Source: Chrysochromulina parva
Taxonomy: Eukaryota > Haptophyta > Prymnesiales > Chrysochromulinaceae
Reading direction: 5' to 3'
Length of the DNA: 10,520 nucleotides
Assembly (NCBI GenBank): GCA_002887195.1
Contig: PJAB01002095.1
Location: forward strand, 1 to 10,520
Both the position numbers and the translations under genes were made by a program. This document shows, piece by piece, positions 8,201-10,520 of the stretch. How positions within the stretch are numbered: the stretch's first letter is position 1; every line of letters starts with the position of its first letter. The notes below the pieces were generated by a model. The model worked only from the letters and a program-made list of their open reading frames with translations, searched no databases and was not told where the DNA came from.

Positions 8201-9264
8201 TCGATAACGGCGAGATCGCTGCTGATATCGCGGCAGATAATACGGCATCTCACATCGTTGGCGAGGCGGACCAAGAGATGGCGCCCGCTCGCTCGACCTC
8301 GAAAAACGAACTTTCGGCGTCCACCTGGAGATCCATAGGTGATGCGCGAAGCGTCAAAAGTGTGTCGCTGTGGAACATCGCTTTTCATCTTCCACCCATG
8401 GTCCAGGAGCGTTTTTTGCAGCTGATAAAGTTGTATGTCGCAGAACCGTGGATGCTGGCGGCCATGGATGCCGAGGCCCAGGGCGGTCGCTCTGCCCCGA
8501 CGCAGGAGGAGACAGAACGCAAAGCCATCTCATTCTTTAATGACTTCTTCTCGATGAAGGTGCTCGAAGAAGTGGACCGGATTCGACGTACCTTGCCCTC
8601 CACGGGCTCTGCCGAGCGCCGGGCTCTTCTTGATGGTACCGCCTCTGATGAAGTGATCGCGCGCTCTTTTCCTCACATTCCAGGCTCGTTCCTGAACCTG
8701 TCTGACCCGGCGCTCGAATTCGTCAAGCAAGTTTGCCACCTGTGCTCGCTCGAGCCTTGCATCGAGGAGCAGCTGCACAACACGCGCAAGAACGCACTGA
8801 GGATGCTGAAGGTAGACGAATTCGCCCACGAGGGGGTGTGGGCCAACCCCTCGATCTCGTTCGTTGTGCCCGAGGTCGTGTGCGAGTTTTGCGGGCACTG
8901 CCGGGACCTCGATCTCTGTCGCGACGAGCACTGGGCATGCGGAGAATGTGAGAACCCTTACGAGCCTGAAGCGATCGAGAGTGATTTGGTGAAGCTTGCG
9001 CAACGGCGTGCCCTCGCCTTCCAGCTGCAGGATGTGCAATGCGCCAAGTGCAAAGCCGTGAAGCGCTCCAATCTCTCGCCTTTTTGTCAGAAGTGCGCTG
9101 GGCCATTTGAGTTGCGTCGGTCACGAGAGGGGGTTGAACGCGGGCTCTCGACGTTTGCTCGCATCGCCAGCGATCACGGAATGCCATGGCTTGCAGAGAC
9201 GGTCTCGTGCTTGCAAGCAGGCAAAGTGGGAGACTGCGACCCTAGAAAGACTCCAGATTCCTGA
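2290..9264 (+). CDS. POLE: DNA polymerase epsilon catalytic subunit (family B replicative polymerase with proofreading exonuclease)
   Basis: This is the nuclear leading-strand replicative polymerase, which also anchors the CMG helicase through its C-terminal half. Seen, in order: N-terminal domain with SAVEYYF near 82; exonuclease Exo I (D284, E286), Exo II (D377 in YNGDSFDWP), Exo III (D474 in YSVSDAVATYY); motif A (D636, DVGAMYPN); motif B (about 818-828, NSFYGY); motif C (D870 and D872, LDTDG); KKRY at 962-965. Cysteines 661, 664, 673 and 757 match the iron-sulfur set of the family. A weak PIP-like motif lies at 1196-1203. From about 1335 (GLGSFY) the inactive exo/pol half (DUF1744 region) follows, then CysA (2198-2220) and CysB (C2251, C2254, C2266, C2269). 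The length of 2324 residues is close to the human protein (about 2286). No intron interrupts it. The start is the first ATG after an in-frame TGA at 2239; ATGs at 2335 and 2416 are less likely alternatives. Two insertions stand out: Ala/Ser-rich 185-222 and an acidic one at about 1955-2010. Every catalytic residue I checked is present. Confidence 0.98.
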   Translation: MAFGQDLLEIWREVAMFRRNVQRPARATAHVPLAERAAEIDRMDAVFGYEKLDELHEGDRVGWLTNMRTVMLEKGEDAKELSAVEYYFLAPDGSGFKCTQPHEAYFYIAVSEGHASDVDSSLRRRFAEQIKDIRHVHKEDLELPNHLSGKRKLYLQLLFRNTRDLMEVRRLLLPAVQKNRAKSSASAVYSGEGSLDAASASSRGPRAAAAAIGASTSRSSDGWLDRIEGIREFDVPYHQRVAIDTGRRVGKWYYVRDYGRDQPPTLTFCAEREAFGEPRVLAFDIECVKQPLKFPDSKVDPIMMISYMIDGIGFLIINREVVSEDIADFEYTPKSEFPGPFTVFNETDEGNTLRKFCAHMRELHPHVVVTYNGDSFDWPYINTRCELLGIDLKRETGFAPSTSDSGQYFLSSATTHIDCIHWVRRDSYLPAGSHGLKAVCRAKLGYDPLEIDPEDMTRFAVEQPQLMSSYSVSDAVATYYLYMKYVHGFIFSLSTVIPMTPDEVLRRGSGTLCESLLMVEAYRANVICPNKQVDDVSASHDGHLLESETYVGGHVECLQTGIYRDDIPVKFKLKASALQGLLDRLDETLDYQIWLEGLRREEITNYGAVRAAIAEKLETLRDNPTRSEEPVIYHLDVGAMYPNIILTNRLQPPAIVTEQTCAACVHNQPESDCKRPLKWMWRGQVFPASLQESDMVRATLEYENVPNPEPGAPPIAFLELDPETQNKRFRQRLKEYCQKAFAKAHVTKSEEKTAVTCQRENPFYIDTVRAFRDRRYEYKRLNKTWAKKRQTAEVAGDASALMEAKAMCVLYDSLQLAHKCILNSFYGYVMRRGARWYSMEMAGVVTYTGAAIIKEARALVEGIGKTLELDTDGIWCVFPRCFPQDFTLTTNLEGKSKVSFSYPCTMLNVDVDRTCANPQYQRLDVGSGMYSKQREQSIFFEVDGPYKAMILPASTEEGKLLKKRYAVFELDGKLAELKGFELKRRGELKLIKVFQTEVFGEGSDSPFLKGEDLASCYAKVAEVADRWVDVLDSRGADMEDEELLELVSEQKSMSKALEDYGEQKSTAITVARRLAEFLGDQMVRDANLACKYIISYQPATAPVTERAIPVAIFDAEIAVKAHYLRRWLKDRSLDAGNMDLRSIIDWSYYRSRLDAAIQKIITVPAALQQVPNPVPRVKHPDWLHAMVRKQNDTHQQASVKDMFQAALARADTQFDLGDLAGLEDRSECGRQHVVHRRSLSASVPQSSLAPGPPGNSECPGTERLDATHPAQAGIVSQVTDLITLHGSADWLAKRKCVWRALRTEKKRLRRDQEQRERSTGARSGGGQAMKRARGGLGSFYADQALTVNNAHWQVLTVKETPNPGEFSIWVMISDGLDVATLHQIPVVVPRQLYVNVLGAQDAPRWVKVSRTLPRGAPSLFTYEVSMPESEFIDSASDMAKWLHHKDVCAVYHTHTTPLLQLITHIGCCCHVARGVPRRSPHEGFALHELRQSADQDAYLSPPHDRHTDSDKAGSAKLLVLYAAGSASRGVVSVCAAHARNGVLILIRPRGSTTSADARTTVLNHPAAVDLTLTLEAASSWAEAFARVGIVLQAMRSASRRPIVALAQSRHDVSSLQELIPQLKQLPTISVPHNRADAARIDDGSLALGGAWQPRALELALDRYMEMAPWWARRVDMARYAGIPVGCLPADASAFAIDVLMHRRLLHSGHLSWLSPSPLPDLGGQPALSTDGGGAEEIPPPEIMNPGMYRRLCIELQLDNLAVDTILEMRHVHTLEGIDLGKDMVRSAATSDSAASAAALGSGGHGVDDSSIAAASALRVLRLMLSEWMRSVLHEGDTRADLLLMNINRWLCSSASLLYDPAVHRMVQLLMKKVWMQLLAEVRSLGAVIVHASFTRLTIATDKMSLADGQAYVGFLLSSLSTKPIFSFLRLTPLRFWSSLLYLDTLNFGGLAQETQSFMPPPNAPGAHDAGIDNGEIAADIAADNTASHIVGEADQEMAPARSTSKNELSASTWRSIGDARSVKSVSLWNIAFHLPPMVQERFLQLIKLYVAEPWMLAAMDAEAQGGRSAPTQEETERKAISFFNDFFSMKVLEEVDRIRRTLPSTGSAERRALLDGTASDEVIARSFPHIPGSFLNLSDPALEFVKQVCHLCSLEPCIEEQLHNTRKNALRMLKVDEFAHEGVWANPSISFVVPEVVCEFCGHCRDLDLCRDEHWACGECENPYEPEAIESDLVKLAQRRALAFQLQDVQCAKCKAVKRSNLSPFCQKCAGPFELRRSREGVERGLSTFARIASDHGMPWLAETVSCLQAGKVGDCDPRKTPDS

Positions 9265-9503
9265 CATGTCCGTGTTTCCGAGACCCTCCCTGATCGTTTC
9301 AGCTTGACTCAGACGCCCCTCGTGGAACTGGAAGGTATAGACGTCTGGGAACGGAAGGTAGCGACAAAGCTCCTGTGCTACAACTTTCGAGTTGCGAGGT
9401 GGGCGTGAGGCTTCATGTTGAGGTCCCGGTCCAGTCATTTGAGCTCTCGCTCGCAGAGGTGCACTCGCTGCGTGCCAATCTTCCTACGAGAGAGAAGAAA
9501 TCG

Positions 9504-9550
9504 CGAATGTACGCGCGAATGCACGGCACGAATGTACGCGAATGTACGCG
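9504..9550 (+). repeat. Tandem repeat, about four copies of CGAATGTACGCG
   Basis: Copies lie at 9504-9515, 9516-9528 (variant CGAATGCACGGCA), 9529-9540 and 9541-9550 (shortened to AATGTACGCG). Units of 10, 12 and 13 bp break the reading frame, so the repeat is not part of a conserved protein. Confidence 0.8.
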
Positions 9551-9558
9551 CGGCTTAA

Positions 9559-9912
9559 TGGCGTGAACCCAGCTCGCAAGACTTCAAGCGTCCCGTCGAG
9601 GCCGTGCTCGATGGCGGCGGCAGCTCAGAGGGTGAGAGCTCGATCATGTTGACGAACAGCAGTCGCCTGCCGCTCTGTTGGAAGCCCCCGGGCATCGAGA
9701 GGCGCGAGAAAGTGCCTATGTTCTCGAGGGATGGCAGCAGTGACAGGGCAGAGAGGCTCAGGATCACAGCCGACGGGCCGGAAGTCCGAGACGCCCTCAC
9801 GCTATTTGCGAGAGAGGCACCCGATCGCCCTCGTCTTCGACTTTTCGCCGGCGTCATGTCCCATAGGCCGATCATGCTAGTAGTAGTACGGAAAGTTTGC
9901 TTTTTTTTGTAA
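9559..9912 (+). other. Open frame of unknown status, possibly a coding relic or exon
   Basis: A 117-codon stop-free stretch on the plus strand, in the same frame as POLE, without an ATG near its beginning; the first ATG is at 9643. The first 80 or so codons favour G or C in the third position, much like POLE. The opposite strand (9555-9875) is also open and shares the same wobble positions, so the bias does not decide the strand. I recognise no domain in either reading. The 3' end runs into a T8 tract before TAA, which is unlike a normal C-terminus. Confidence 0.2.
9901..9912 (+). terminator. T8 tract with overlapping TGTAA
   Basis: Eight T residues (9901-9908) could act as an RNA polymerase III terminator for a short upstream RNA. 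The overlapping TGTAA (9908-9912) could be a green-algal type poly(A) signal for POLE, giving a 3' untranslated region of roughly 650 bases. Neither use is supported by anything else in the window. Confidence 0.2.
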
Positions 9913-9964
9913 CCGGACCATACCTAGTACACGCACGCACCCTAGGGACGCCGTAGTGAACCCT

Positions 9965-9982
9965 CCTTCCTTTTTTGGAAGG
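9965..9982 (+). other. Perfect 6-bp hairpin with T6 loop
   Basis: CCTTCC (9965-9970) and GGAAGG (9977-9982) flank six T residues. It is small but perfect, and is the first of a cluster of inverted repeats running to about 10075. Confidence 0.5.
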
Positions 9983-10035
9983 CTTGCGATCGTGAGGGGC
10001 ACCCCCGCCGGGCATCTTTCGGCTCTTTGCCATTG

Positions 10036-10063
10036 GCGAGCTTGTCGGCTCGACAAGCCTTGC
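10036..10063 (+). other. Hairpin, 8-bp perfect stem extended to 12 bp
   Basis: GCTTGTCG (10040-10047) pairs with CGACAAGC (10051-10058) around a GCT loop. Below a one-base bulge at 10059, GCGA (10036-10039) pairs with TTGC (10060-10063), including one G-U pair. It may belong to a larger folded RNA, since TGCGA at 9985-9989 and TCGCA at 10071-10075 could close a stem around it. Confidence 0.55.
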
Positions 10064-10276
10064 GCGATCCTCGCAGCATCTTGGTGGGTGAGTGGTGATG
10101 GCCAATGTCGAGACGAGACACAATGAATATACATCGCTTAGGAAGCGGGTGCAACATACGAACACATCTTCTATGAGCAGCGGCTCGACTACGTGTCTAT
10201 TTTATCGAGATCTGGCGGCGCGCGGTGGCACGAGCACGACGACAGCCGGTGAAAGGAACGCTCAAACCGAAAACGA

Positions 10277-10313
10277 GGGGCGAGGGCGAGGGGCGCCGAG
10301 GGGCGGAGAGGGG
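10277..10313 (+). repeat. G-rich repeat with G-quadruplex motif
   Basis: Five G-runs (GGGG, GGG, GGGG, GGGG, GGGG) are separated by loops of 3, 3, 6 and 6 bases, each run set in a GAGGGGC-like unit. This meets the usual pattern for an intramolecular quadruplex on the plus strand. The GGGGCG units also resemble GC-boxes, and a promoter of a gene beyond the right edge is possible. Confidence 0.7.
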
Positions 10314-10450
10314 CGAAACAGCGGGAACTAAATCCTTTTCGTACAATGGTCAATGCCGTGACCACTCGTCGGTTTGTGCGATATAACCGATATCCGGCGG
10401 TAACTTGATTTGCGGATACGCGTCACCACCCCCCTCTTCCGCCCAGATCC

Positions 10451-10482
10451 CCCTAAATTCCGTAAATCCGTAAAAAGTTTAC
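10451..10482 (+). repeat. Three short TCCGTAAA-like units and an inverted GTAAA/TTTAC
   Basis: CCCTAAAT (10451-10458), TCCGTAAAT (10459-10467) and CCGTAAAA (from 10468) are imperfect copies. GTAAA (10470-10474) and TTTAC (10478-10482) form a small inverted repeat. The single CCCTAAA equals one plant-type telomere or telo-box unit, too little to call telomeric. Confidence 0.45.
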
Positions 10483-10520
10483 AATTTCGTCTGTTTTACA
10501 GCCCTGAGCGGCCCCTGATC

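Larger units (their letters stand above)
9265..10520. other. Right non-coding region, downstream of POLE
   Basis: No complete gene can be supported over these 1256 bases. The first 650 bases include coding-like but broken frames on both strands. A tandem repeat lies at 9504-9550. T8 at 9901-9908 is followed by TGTAA at 9908-9912, which is the polyadenylation signal used by many green algae. Hairpins lie at 9965-9982 and 10036-10063, a G-rich quadruplex motif at 10277-10313, and short AT-rich repeats at the far end. No AATAAA follows POLE closely, so the 3' end of its mRNA is unplaced. Confidence 0.55.

Noticed and set aside
8530..9039. 169-codon minus-strand open frame over the POLE C-terminus
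   Set aside because: It is a shadow of the zinc-module region; the plus-strand reading matches POLE residue by residue.
9872..10165. Overlapping minus-strand frames near the right end
   Set aside because: They are basic, low-information text opposite non-coding hairpins, with nothing domain-like.
10092..10331. Small plus-strand frame near the right end
   Set aside because: It is low complexity, runs through the G-rich repeat, and has no similarity I recognise.
10451..10457. Telomeric sequence (CCCTAAA)
   Set aside because: There is only one unit, with neighbouring copies diverged; a telomere would show an array.

Overview
The window reads as nuclear DNA of an intron-poor, GC-rich unicellular eukaryote, such as a compact-genome alga or other protist. 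Two observations point that way. It carries a full-length catalytic subunit of DNA polymerase epsilon, a protein known only from eukaryotic replisomes. Both genes are single uninterrupted reading frames with GC-rich codons. I cannot name the species. Intron-poor red algae, thraustochytrids and some picoeukaryotic green algae would all fit.

Layout. Positions 1-658 hold no convincing gene. They contain diverged direct repeats, a C-rich repeat pair, a pyrimidine tract ending in CAG, and a strong two-part hairpin. Positions 659-2266 (minus strand) encode a 535-residue LisH-domain protein whose first 70 residues resemble the N-terminus of NPAT, the cyclin E/CDK2-linked co-activator of histone genes. 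Positions 2267-2289 are a 23-bp gap that includes a G5-A-G10 run. Positions 2290-9264 (plus strand) encode DNA polymerase epsilon, 2324 residues. It has an intact proofreading exonuclease, polymerase motifs A, B and C, an iron-sulfur cysteine set, the inactive C-terminal half, and two C-terminal zinc-binding modules. Positions 9265-10520 are non-genic as far as I can support. They hold a coding-like but frame-broken stretch, a 10-13 bp tandem repeat, several hairpins, a G-quadruplex motif and short AT-rich repeats.

The main point of interest is the head-to-head pair. A replicative polymerase and an NPAT-like protein, both expected to act in S phase, have start codons only 23 bp apart. The promoter and 5' leaders of each gene must therefore be extremely short or lie inside the other gene's coding sequence. 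A shared S-phase control region is a testable inference and is not shown by the sequence. I saw no CRISPR array, rRNA, tRNA, insertion sequence or prokaryotic operon.
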